Assembly: GCA_016717335.1 (NCBI GenBank)
Contig: JADKFS010000012.1
Coordinates: forward strand, 62,001-126,000
Direction of reading: 5' to 3'
From: Candidatus Ribeiella danica
GTDB lineage: Bacteria > Chloroflexota > Chloroflexia > Chloroflexales > Roseiflexaceae
DNA: 64,000 nt
Below are positions 1 through 9,400 of this stretch, piece by piece (position 1 is the stretch's first letter; every line of letters starts with the position of its first letter). The notes under the pieces were generated by a model, which was given only the letters and a program-made list of their open reading frames with translations, was not told the origin of the DNA and made no database searches. Made by a program: the position numbers and the translations under genes.

Positions 1-439
1 CGAGGTTGAGGGCGTAGGTTCCCTCGCGCAAGATCTGGCGCTGTGGCCCTTGCTGCCCGCCGCTCTGCAGAAAGTCGCGCACGTCCTGGAAATTACGAGC
101 CGTGACATTGGACGCCAGCGACTGGGCCGGCCGGAGCGGCTGGCCATCGCGCGCGAAGATGTAGCCGATCTTGCCCTGCGGGATCGTCACGAGCGGGACG
201 CTGTGGATGCGGTATTGGAATGGGATAAACAGGTGCCAGCCGCCGCGCAGGACATCGGGCTGGAAACCGGCCTCGCCCTTGATCGCGATAAACCCGGACT
301 TCACCGAGCCGCGGCCGCTGACGAGCTTCTCCACGATGCCGACGCGGTTGTTCGGAATGTAGCGGAGAAACCCGGACATAAAAATGAGCAACAGAGCGAC
401 ACCGATGACGATCGCGGGGATCAACAGTAGCCCTGACAT
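1..439 (-). CDS. SPFH/band-7 (flotillin-like) membrane protein, 3' part outside window
   Basis: The reading frame begins at ATG 439 and runs off the left edge, giving the first 146 residues. A hydrophobic N-terminal segment (residues about 2-22) is followed by a typical SPFH start: a short loop, NNRVGIVEK, then KGEAGFQPDVLRGGWH and a long beta-rich stretch. SPFH proteins are membrane-anchored and oligomerise into scaffolds that organise membrane domains or regulate proteases. The gene lies on the same strand as, and downstream of, the NACHT-TPR/peptidase pair but is separated from it by a 440-bp repeat, so shared function is only a suggestion. The family call is solid for the N-terminus; the exact subfamily cannot be told without the rest. 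Confidence 0.8.
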   Translation of the reverse strand, partial: MSGLLLIPAIVIGVALLLIFMSGFLRYIPNNRVGIVEKLVSGRGSVKSGFIAIKGEAGFQPDVLRGGWHLFIPFQYRIHSVPLVTIPQGKIGYIFARDGQPLRPAQSLASNVTARNFQDVRDFLQSGGQQGPQRQILREGTYALNL

Positions 440-544
440 AGCCTGCTTCCTTTCCTGAGATGTGCCTGGCTCGATCGCCGGCACGGATGCCTGCGATGCA
501 GCACACCAGTATATACGTAAACGCTCCGCTTTGGTTGCTGGGTA

Positions 545-880
545 CTGTGCTACTGTGCTGTTCGGGGGCTGCGCGCCCCTGCCCCCGCGCGAGTACACGT
601 GTGTTCGGGGGGCTGCGCGCCCCCCGCGACCCCGCGGGTGGGGGTGGGCCGCCACCCCCGCCGCCCCCCGGCCGGGGCTTCGCCCCTGGACCCCAAAATG
701 ACGCTACCTCATCTTCAGCACTTGGTGCGCATGCCCAGCTGAATCCAGGCGCGGCGAGAGACAACACGTCCGATCGGAATGGTGCCAGGCATGGGCCACC
801 AGCAATGCAACCGGGAAGGCATCATTTGCCAGAGGGGGGCCGGGGCGCAGCGCCCCGGAAAAGCCTCGCGCGCAGCGCGC
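545..880. repeat. Family A GC-rich intergenic repeat, copy 1
   Basis: This gap has no credible gene. It carries G/C runs around GGGGCTGCGCGCCCCC, the core GCCGGGGCTTCGCCCCTGG followed by ACCCCAAAA, then a less GC-rich stretch reading GCTGAATCCAGGCGCGGC, and finally a GGGGGCCGGGGCGCAGCGCC block. The same modules in the same order recur at 39.2 kb and, rearranged, at 15.0 and 38.0 kb. Predicted proteins here are Pro/Arg/Gly-rich low-complexity translations and are not accepted as genes. Confidence 0.85.
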
Positions 881-883
881 CAG

Positions 884-3400
884 CTAGCGCGTCAGCGCCA
901 CCTTCACCACCACCTCGCCGCGCAGGGTGATGTGGGCCGTCTGGGCAACCTGGTGGCCGTCGCTGGTCGCGCGGGCCTCGCTGGCGCTGAACACTAGGTC
1001 CTGCGCGGCGTGGCCCTTGCGGGCGAGGCGCTGCTCTGGCTGGGCGGCGATACGCAGCGGCGCGGCCGCGGCGCCCGGCAGCACGCGCTTGAGCACCGCC
1101 CGCGCGCGCGCGACTAGCGCGCCCGGCACGCGCGCCTCCTCCAGCGTTACCAGCGGCCGGTGCGCCGGCGCGCCTTCCGCGCCCGCCAGCTTCGGGGCGG
1201 CCCAGCCGGAGGCGGCGGCCAGCGGCGCCACGCCGGCCCACGGGTCGCCCAGCAGCACGAACTCGCCCAGGGTCTTGACGTCGACGTCGTCCAGGAAGCC
1301 CTGGCGGTGATAGATCGTCTGCGCGAACTCCAGCCGGGCCTGCTGCAGCGCATGGCCGACCGGCAGGCCGCGCGCCAGGTGCGCGAGCAGCCGCTGGCAG
1401 AGCAGGTCGGCGCAGACCAGCGGCGCGGCGTAGCTGCCGTAGGCGCTGGCCGTCGCGCCGACGCAGGCCAGCGCGCCCTCGGCCAGCGCGCGCAGGGGGA
1501 TCGAGGTCGCGGTCGTGCGGCCGGGCAGCTCCATCCCGTAGCAGGCCTCGCTCACCAGGATGCCGCCGGCGACCACGCCGCCGATCTGGTCGGGGCGCAG
1601 CGCCACCGGCAGGCGCGACGCCGCGCCCGACCCGATCCCCTCGCCCTGGCCGTACCAGTTCGGCAGGCCGGCGCCGCCGTGCAGGTTGACGTACAGCAGC
1701 CGGCGCGCCGCCAGCGCGCGTGGGTCGAGCGCGTCGGCGTCGAGCGGCGGCGAGGCGTGCAGCGCGGCGTCGCGCTCGATCGCGTCGAGCACGGCGCGCG
1801 AGCTTTCCTGCCAGACGCGGGCGGTGTAGCCGCCGCTCAGGGCCGCCTGCGCGTGCGGCGGCCAGCGCACGCCCAGCAGCCCGCGGCCGGCAGGGATCTG
1901 AGCGACGGGCCGCGGCATCCGGCCGTGATGGTAGTCGATCATCTGATCGAGCGTGGCCAGCAGCAGCGCGGGGCTGGGGCCGGCGCCGTCCGGCAGCCGC
2001 GCGACGATGCGCTGTGGCGCCAGGTAGCCGGCGTCGTCGCTGGCGTACGGGCTATCGGACAGCACGACGCCGTCGTCGTCGTGGGCCGGGTTCGGCAGGC
2101 GGTGAAACGGGATGCACTCGTCGCCGCCGATCAGCAGCAGCACCGCCAGCTCGCGTCGCTCCTGCGCCAAGGCCGCCGACATCGCGCGCACCAGCTCGCC
2201 GATCGCCGCAGCGTCGCGCGGCACCGGCGCGAGCGAGACGCCGCCGCCGACCCGCAGCGAGGCCGCGTCGTCGAGATAGCAGCAGTGCGTCTGAAGGCCG
2301 CGCCGCCCCAGCGCGGCCGCGAGCGCGCGCAGGCGCCGATCGATCGCCGCGAAGGCTGCCTCGCCGTAGCGCTCGATCAGCGCGAACCGGCAGCCCAGCA
2401 GCACCTGGGCCTGCGGGCAAGCGGCGGCCGGGTTTGCCAGCGGCCCCGGCGCGCCTGTGACGCTGGCGACTCGCAGTCGCACGCGCTCGGTCGTGGCGAT
2501 CAGGCTGCTGACATCCGGGTCGGGCTGGGGCGGTGCGGGCGGCAGGTTCGCTTTGGCGCCGGCGGCAGATTTGCGGGCCGGGCCGAGGCGGAGCGGCAGC
2601 AGCGTCAGAAACGGTCGGATCGAGTCGAGTGCGGCTGCCCATGCCAATGCTGGCGGCGGGGCAGGCTCCCAGGGTGGCGGCTCGGGCGCGGCCAGCAGGC
2701 GCGCCTGCTGCCCGTCGGGGTCGTAGCCGGCACAGCGGGCGCGCGCGACGGCGCCGTCGCCGGGCCAGGCGCCAAGGGCCAGCTGTAGCAGTGTCGCCGG
2801 CAGGCTGGCGCGCTCCAGGTCCACGAGCAGCGCGAGCTGGCTGCGCGCCGCGCCCAGGTTATCGCAGCGCCGCAGCGCCTCGACGTAGTACAGACGCAGG
2901 TCCGCCCGCCGCGGCTCGCGCGCGAGGGCCGCCGCAAGCTCGGCGACCGCCAGGTCGGCCAGGCCGCGCCGCAGGTAGAGCACGCCCAGCCCGAGCGGCT
3001 GGGGCGAGTCGCCCAATCCAGGCGCCGTGTCGCCGAGCGGGTCGTGCAGCGCCGCCCGCCGCAGCGCAGCCTGCGACTCCTGAAGCCGCCCGCACCGCGC
3101 GAGCGCGGCGGCCAGGCCGGCCCACGCGGCGGCGCTGAGCGGGTTCAGCTTCAGCGCGCGGTGAAAGTGCGCGGCGGCCTCCTGGTGCCGACCCAGGTCG
3201 AGCAGCGCCTGGCCGAGCAGGGCCAGCGGCGAGATCGCCTCGGGCCAGCGCTCGCGCACGGCAATAGCCGCCTGCCGGGCCGCCTGAGGCTCGCCCAGGC
3301 GCAGCGCCAGCTCGATCGCGCGGCAGACCTGCTCCAGATCGAGCGGCTGGTCTTCAGAAGCCGTTGCAGCGCCAGGGTGGGCTAACAGCCGATCGCTCAT
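884..3400 (-). CDS. TPR protein with C-terminal C25-type (gingipain-like, caspase-fold) cysteine peptidase
   Basis: An 838-residue protein. The start is the ATG at 3400, which overlaps the TGA of the upstream NACHT-TPR gene by 4 bp; longer upstream extensions read in the shadow of that gene. Residues about 55-235 contain TPR-like helical repeats. Residues about 415-700 match the C25/caspase-like fold: a strand with LLLIGGDECIP, then DSPYASDD, a RIVARLP strand, the catalytic-type His in VNLHGG (about H574) and Cys in SEACYG (about C620). C25 and CHAT peptidases cleave after basic or specific residues and act as effectors in several bacterial death or defence pathways. No signal peptide is visible, which argues for an intracellular role rather than a secreted gingipain. 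Translational coupling to the NACHT-TPR gene suggests a sensor/protease pair. The C-terminal 130 residues are unassigned. Confidence 0.85.
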   Translation of the reverse strand: MSDRLLAHPGAATASEDQPLDLEQVCRAIELALRLGEPQAARQAAIAVRERWPEAISPLALLGQALLDLGRHQEAAAHFHRALKLNPLSAAAWAGLAAALARCGRLQESQAALRRAALHDPLGDTAPGLGDSPQPLGLGVLYLRRGLADLAVAELAAALAREPRRADLRLYYVEALRRCDNLGAARSQLALLVDLERASLPATLLQLALGAWPGDGAVARARCAGYDPDGQQARLLAAPEPPPWEPAPPPALAWAAALDSIRPFLTLLPLRLGPARKSAAGAKANLPPAPPQPDPDVSSLIATTERVRLRVASVTGAPGPLANPAAACPQAQVLLGCRFALIERYGEAAFAAIDRRLRALAAALGRRGLQTHCCYLDDAASLRVGGGVSLAPVPRDAAAIGELVRAMSAALAQERRELAVLLLIGGDECIPFHRLPNPAHDDDGVVLSDSPYASDDAGYLAPQRIVARLPDGAGPSPALLLATLDQMIDYHHGRMPRPVAQIPAGRGLLGVRWPPHAQAALSGGYTARVWQESSRAVLDAIERDAALHASPPLDADALDPRALAARRLLYVNLHGGAGLPNWYGQGEGIGSGAASRLPVALRPDQIGGVVAGGILVSEACYGMELPGRTTATSIPLRALAEGALACVGATASAYGSYAAPLVCADLLCQRLLAHLARGLPVGHALQQARLEFAQTIYHRQGFLDDVDVKTLGEFVLLGDPWAGVAPLAAASGWAAPKLAGAEGAPAHRPLVTLEEARVPGALVARARAVLKRVLPGAAAAPLRIAAQPEQRLARKGHAAQDLVFSASEARATSDGHQVAQTAHITLRGEVVVKVALTR

Positions 3401-6400
3401 GCCAGCACTTCCTGATCGGCGCCGCGCAGATGATGCGCGACAAAGGCGAGCGGGCCAAGCGTGCTCAGCTCGACGATCGCCTCGCTGTAGCCGGGCGACA
3501 GGCGCACGGCGCGCCGGTAGCGCTCGATCGCGCGGCTGTACTGCTTGAGGCGCCGGTGCGCCTTGCCGGCCAGGAAGTGGTAGCGCGCCTGCTCGGGCTG
3601 TAGCTCGGCCGCGCGCTCGAATGCCGCCAGCGCCTCGCGATTCAGGCCGACGTCGAGCGCTGTCTCGCCGTAGCGTATTTGCACCTCCGGGTCGTCCGGC
3701 GCCAGCCTGACCGCGCGCTCCATTACGCGGTGGGCCGCGTCGAAGTGGCGCGCGTGGGCAAGCGCCTCGGCGTACGCCATCTGGTAGTCCACCTCGTCCG
3801 GCGCCAGCTCGGCCGCGCGCTGGATGTGGCGCAGCACCGCCTCGACGTCCGCTTCCCGCGCCAGGATCTGGGCCATGCCGGCGTGCGCCGCGGCGGCCCT
3901 GGGGTCGAGCGTCAGGGCACGCTCGAACGAGCCGCGCGCCTCCGCCAGCTCGCCAAGCGCAAGGCAGGCGCGGCCGAGCCGCCACCAGTGCTCGGCAATG
4001 CCCGAGTCGGGCGCGACCGCCCTACGGTAGTGCCAGGCCGCCTGGTCGTGGCGCTGCCCCTGCTCGAGCAGCGCGCCGGCAGCGGCGTGGAGCTGCGCGT
4101 CGTCGCCAAAGCGATCGAGCGCGCGCTCCAGGGTTTCGAGCGCGATCTCGCAGCTCGAATGGCGCCGCTGCGCGTGCGCGAGCGTGCGCCAGTGCTCGGC
4201 GACGCCGGGGGCGAGCTGGACGGCGGCTGCGAAGTGGTCGAGTCCGCCGCGCTGATCGCCCAGCTGCCCGGCGAGCTGGCCGAGCTGGTAGTGCCACTCG
4301 CCGCGGTCGGGGGCGAGCTGCAGCGCCTGCTCCAGCGCCGCGCGCGCCTCGGTCGCCAGCCCCTGCCCGGCGAGCAGGCGCGCGTACGCGTAGAGATAGT
4401 CGACGTTCGTGGGGTCGAACTGCGCCGCGCGCGCGTGTGCGCTGCGCGCGGCATCGCTTATCCCCAGCCGCAGGCAGATCTCGCCCATCTGCGCGTGCCA
4501 GGCCGCCACGCCCGGCTGGAGCGTCGTCGCGTTGATCAGCGCGGCGCGGGCCTCGTTGAGACGCCCGCCGTGGGCGTACAGAGTCGCCAGGCGCTGGTGA
4601 TAGGCAGCGACGCTCGGGTCGAGCCGGACAGCCCGGACGGCCGCGGCCAGCGCGCGCTCGTGCCGCCCGAGCGACGTATAGGCGGCGCTGAGCGCCGCGA
4701 GCGTGGGGGCGTGGTCGGGCCGCAGCTCGGTCGCGCGCTCGACCGCCACGACTGCCTCGGGCGACCGATCGAGCGCGCCGAGCACGCGCCCGAGGAGCAG
4801 CTGCATGCGCGGGTTGTCGGGCTCCGCGCCGGCCGCGGCCACAAGCGCCGCGTGCGCGGCCGACAGGTCGCCCAGCTCATACGCGATCCGGCCGAGCAGG
4901 TACGCGTCGGCGGCAGCCTCCGCGCCCTGCTCGCGTGCCGAATCGAGATCGGCGCGCGCCTCGGCCGGCCGGCCGAGCAGGTATAGCGACAGCGCCCGCC
5001 GACGCAGGATGTCGGCCGGCGCGACGTGCTCCTGCTGGGCGACGCCGCGGATCGCTTGCCGCGGCGTGAGGCCAACCTCCCCGGCGCTTGGGGCCGCCAG
5101 GCACCGATCGAACGACTCGACCGCCGCGGCGTGCCGGCAGAGCAGCTGGTCGGCCAGGCCAAGCTCGTAGCGCCAGCGCAGGGAGCCAGGCTCCAGCGCG
5201 ACCGCGCGCTCGAACGCGGCGCGGGCCCGATCGAGCGCCGGGCGAGTCGATTCCGCTGCGACGTGCAGCTCGTCCGGCTCGTCCACAAGCGGCACATTAT
5301 GTCGATACGCTCGCCCCAGGGCGCCGTGATACGCGGCGACATCGGGCGCCGCCGCCGTGGCCGCCGTCAGCGCCGCGACTGCGGCTTCGACGGCGCCGCG
5401 CTCGAGCGACGCACTGCCGAGCAGGAAGGCCGCGCGCGCGTTGGCGGGATCGAGCTCGTGCGCGCGCCGCAGCGCCTGCAGCGACTCGTCCGGCGCGCCC
5501 TGGGCGAGCAGCGCCTCGCCGAGAATGCGCCAGTGGTCGCTCTGGTGCGGCTGGAGCGCGACCGCCCGGCGCGCGCTCTCGACCGCAGACTCGCGCGCAG
5601 GCGACTCAAACGGTTCGCTAGGCACGGCCTCCGGCCACTCCAGCAGGAGCTCGGCGAGCCGCGCATGGGCCGGCGCCAGCTGCGGCGCGCGAGCGATCGC
5701 CTGCTGGAGCTGCGCCAGCGCCCCGGCGCGCTCGCCAAGCTGCGCGAGCAGGCAGCCGTAGCGATAGCGCAGCGTCGCGTCTTCGGGCATCGCCGCCACG
5801 GCGCGCGGCCAGGCGCTCCGGGCATCCTCATGCCGATCGAGCGCCTCATAGTCGTCGGCCAGCTCGGCCCACCAGCCGTCCGGGCCGCCCTCGGCCAGCG
5901 CGCGCGCAAGCTGACCGGCCGACTCGGCGCGCCGGTCGAGTCCGCACAGCGCGATCGCCAGCAAGTAGCGGTGCTTCGCCGTCGGCTGCAGATCGACCGC
6001 CCGCTCGGCGGCGGCCAGCGCGTCCTTGTATACCCCGCCAGAGGCCAGCAGCTGCGACAGCAGCGCGAAGCTGGCAGCGTCGTCCGGGCCGCGCCGCAGC
6101 GCCTCGGCTAGATCGTCGCGCGCGGCTTCGATCTGCCGCAGCTCAAGGTGCAGCCCGGCGCGCAGCCGCCAGAGCTGGTGGTGCCCGGGGCTCGCGGCGA
6201 TGGTGTGGTTCAGCTCGGCCAGCGCCTCGGCGTGCCAGCCGCGCTCGATCTGGATCTGCGCCAGCTCGGCGCGCCACAGCGCGGCATCCGGCCGGAGGCG
6301 CAGCGCGTGCTCGATCGCCTCCGCGGCGCCCGCATGCTCGCCCAGCGCGTGCAGGCAGCGCCCGAGCGCGGAGTGATGCTCGGCATTGCCGGCGTCCAGC

Positions 6401-9400
6401 AGAGCGGCGCGGCGCAGGCAGGCGAGCGCCGCCGCGTGGCCGCCCGCGTCCACGTGGGCCTGCCCGAGCGCGTAGTGCCACTCGGCCCGCGCGGGCTCGC
6501 GCTCGGCCGCGGCGCCGAGGTGTAGGATCGCGCCGGCGTGGTCGCCCGCGCCGGACAAGGCGCGCGCCAGCGTCACACGGTGCGCGGCGACCTGGGGCGC
6601 GAGCGCGACCGCTCGCTCCGCACAGGCGCGCGCCTGCCCCCAGTCCTGCGACTGGGCGTAGATCCGGCTGAGCTGCGCGTGGGCCTCGGCCAGGCTCGGG
6701 TCGATCTGCAGCGCCCGCTGGAGCGGCTCGGCCGCCGCGCCGGGATCGCCCGCGCCAAGCAGCAGCTCGGCCAGGCGCAGGTGGTGCCGGGCGCAGTCAG
6801 GGGCCAGCGCCAGCGCCTCGCGCGCCGCCCGCAGCGCGTCGGCGGGCTGGCCGGCCCGGTCGAGCAGGTCGCGCAGCGCGGCAAAGGCCGCGTCGGTCGG
6901 TGCCAGCGCGGCGGCCCGCGCGAGCAGCGGCAGCGCCTGGTCGTCGCTGCCGAGCTGGACCAGCGCCTGGCCGGCGATCAGCGCCGCGTCGGCCAGGTCC
7001 GGGGCGAGCTGAAGCGCAGCCTGCGCGCTCGACAGCGCCGATGGCGGCTGCTCCAGCTCCAGCAGCACGCGCCCGCGGCCAAGGTGCGCGCCGACCAGAG
7101 TCGAATCGCGTGCCAGCGCCCGGTCGAACAGCTCCAGCGCCTCGTGCGGGCGGCCAAGCCGCAGCGCCAGCTCGCCGGCGTGCTGCTGGTGTGCGGGCAG
7201 CGCCGCCGCGAGCCGGGCGGACTGGCGCGCAGCCTGGTAGGCTGCCTCGATCTGGCCGCAGGCGCCGAGCGCCTCGCTGTAGTGGAACAGCGTCTGGGGG
7301 TCGTCGGGCTGGATCTGCAGCGCCTGCGCGAACGCCGCGAGCGCCTCGTCCAGCCGCCCGGCCAGGGCGAGCGCGCGACCGAGAGCTTCGTAGGCGGGCG
7401 CCGTCCGCTCGAGTCGCAGCGACCGGCCGAGCGCCCGGATCGCGCGGCCCCAGGACGCGTCGGCGACATGGGCCAGGCCGGCCTGGTAGAGCGCCGCCGC
7501 GTTCCGGCGGTCGCTGCGCAGCGCGCGCGCCAGGTGCCTGCGGGCCTGGGCGCGATCGCCGAGCCGGAGCCGCATGGCGCCGGCCGCGCGCGCGAACTCG
7601 GCGCGCCCCGGGGCGAGCGCGGCTGCACGCTCGTACGCGGCGAGCGCCGGCTCGATCTGCCCGGCGGCCTCGGCGACCGTCCCGGCGTCGTAGTGCAGCT
7701 CGGCGCGCGCGGGCGCAAGCGTGGCGGCGCGCCGGAGGTGCCGGGCCGCCGGGCGCAGCTGGCCCAGCTCGCGATGGGTCCGGCCGAGCGCGCGCTCATA
7801 GTCGGCGCTGTGCGGGTCGAGCGCCAGCGCGCGCCGGTAGGACTCGAGCGCCGGCTCGTGCTGCCCCTGGCGCCACAGCAGCTCCGCTATGTCAGCGTGC
7901 GCGGCAGCGCTGTCGGGGCGCAGGCCAAGCGCGGCCCTCAGCACGAGCTGCGCCTCCTCGTCGTCGCCGCGGTCGCGCAGCAGCGCCCCAAGGCGGTGCT
8001 GGTAGGCGTCATTCAGGGGATCGAGGCGCACGGCGTGGCGATACGCTGCCAGCGCGCCGGATTGCTCGCCGCACAGCTCGCAGGCCTCGCCAAGCTCGAA
8101 CGACAGCGCGGCGCTGCCGGTGTCCAGCTCGGCGGCGCGCTGCAGAGCCGCCCGCGCGCCGGAGCAATCGCCCAGGGCGCGCCGCAGCCGGCCAACCTCG
8201 CGGTAGAGCTCGGGCCGCGCCGGCTCGATCGCCGCAGCCTTCAGGTAGCAGGCGATCGCCTCGGCCAGCCGCCCGGCGCCGCCGTAGAGCCGGCCAAGCT
8301 CGGCGTGCGCCGCCGCGTCGTCGCCATGCTCGTCCAGCAGCGCGTGGAGGAGCGCCTCGGCCTCGTCTGCCTGCCCGCTCAGGCGCAGCGCGCTCGCCAC
8401 GCTGCGCTGGTATGCCGGATCGTCCGGCCGTCCCGCCAGCGCCTGCCGATACGCCGACAGCGCGCGCTCGGCCTGACCCTGCCGCAGGTAGACCTGGCCG
8501 AGCTCGTAGGCGGCCTCGGACAGGCGGTGCTGCTGCGCCTGCACGACCGCCTCTAGCGCGACCGCGGCCTGGTCCATCTCACCCAGCCGGCTGCAGACCA
8601 CGCCCAGCTCCTGGCGGTAGCGCAGGTCGCCGGCCTCGCGGGCGAGCGCCTGCTCGTAGGCCGCGCGCGCGTGGCGCCACTGCCCGGCCGCGCCATACAG
8701 CTCGCCCAGACGCCCGAACAGGCCAGCCTCATCGTAGCCATCGAGCGCGGCCCGCTCGAGCTGTTCGAGCGCGGCGGCGGACAAGCCCTCGGCGGCAAAG
8801 GCGTCAGCCAGCATCACGCGCAGCGGCGGGGTCAGGGCGCCAATCCGCGCCAGCAGCGGCTCGAACTGGCCCGGCGCCTCGGCGTCGATCAGGCAGCGCG
8901 CCGCAAGCGACACCGCGCCGTTGGCGAGCAGCCGGCGCAGCACCGACTCGCGATCGCCGCACAGGCTATACGCCAGCACGACCGCGTCGCCCGAGGCGCG
9001 CGCGAAGCTGCCGGCCGGCCAGGTCTCGGGGCTCGCGCGGGCGAGCAGGAGCGCCTGGCCAAACGCGCGCAGCGCCGGGCGTCGAAACGAGACCTGCTGC
9101 CGCTCGGGGTCGAGCGCCAGGATGCCCGCGCCCACCAGCAGCTGCAGCAGCCCCGGCGCCATATCCGGCGTGGGCGAGTCCCGCGCGCCGATCGCCGCCA
9201 GCGCCTCGGCTATGCTCAGCGAGCCGCGCCGGTCGCGGTCGAGCGCCGCCGCAAGCTCAGGCAGCGCCGCGAGCGCCGCCTCCGCCGTCGCCGGCGACCG
9301 GTGCGCCTCCAGCGCCGCGGCGATCACGGCGGGCAGCCATGCGGCCAGCAGCCGGCCGCGGCTCAGCGGCCCGGTCGGCCCCAGCTCATGGGCGATCCCG

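Noticed and set aside
1160..2788. Long open frames opposite the C25 peptidase and other high-GC genes
   Set aside because: They are composition-driven shadows: Ala/Arg/Gly-rich, without motifs, and antisense to genes with clear domains.
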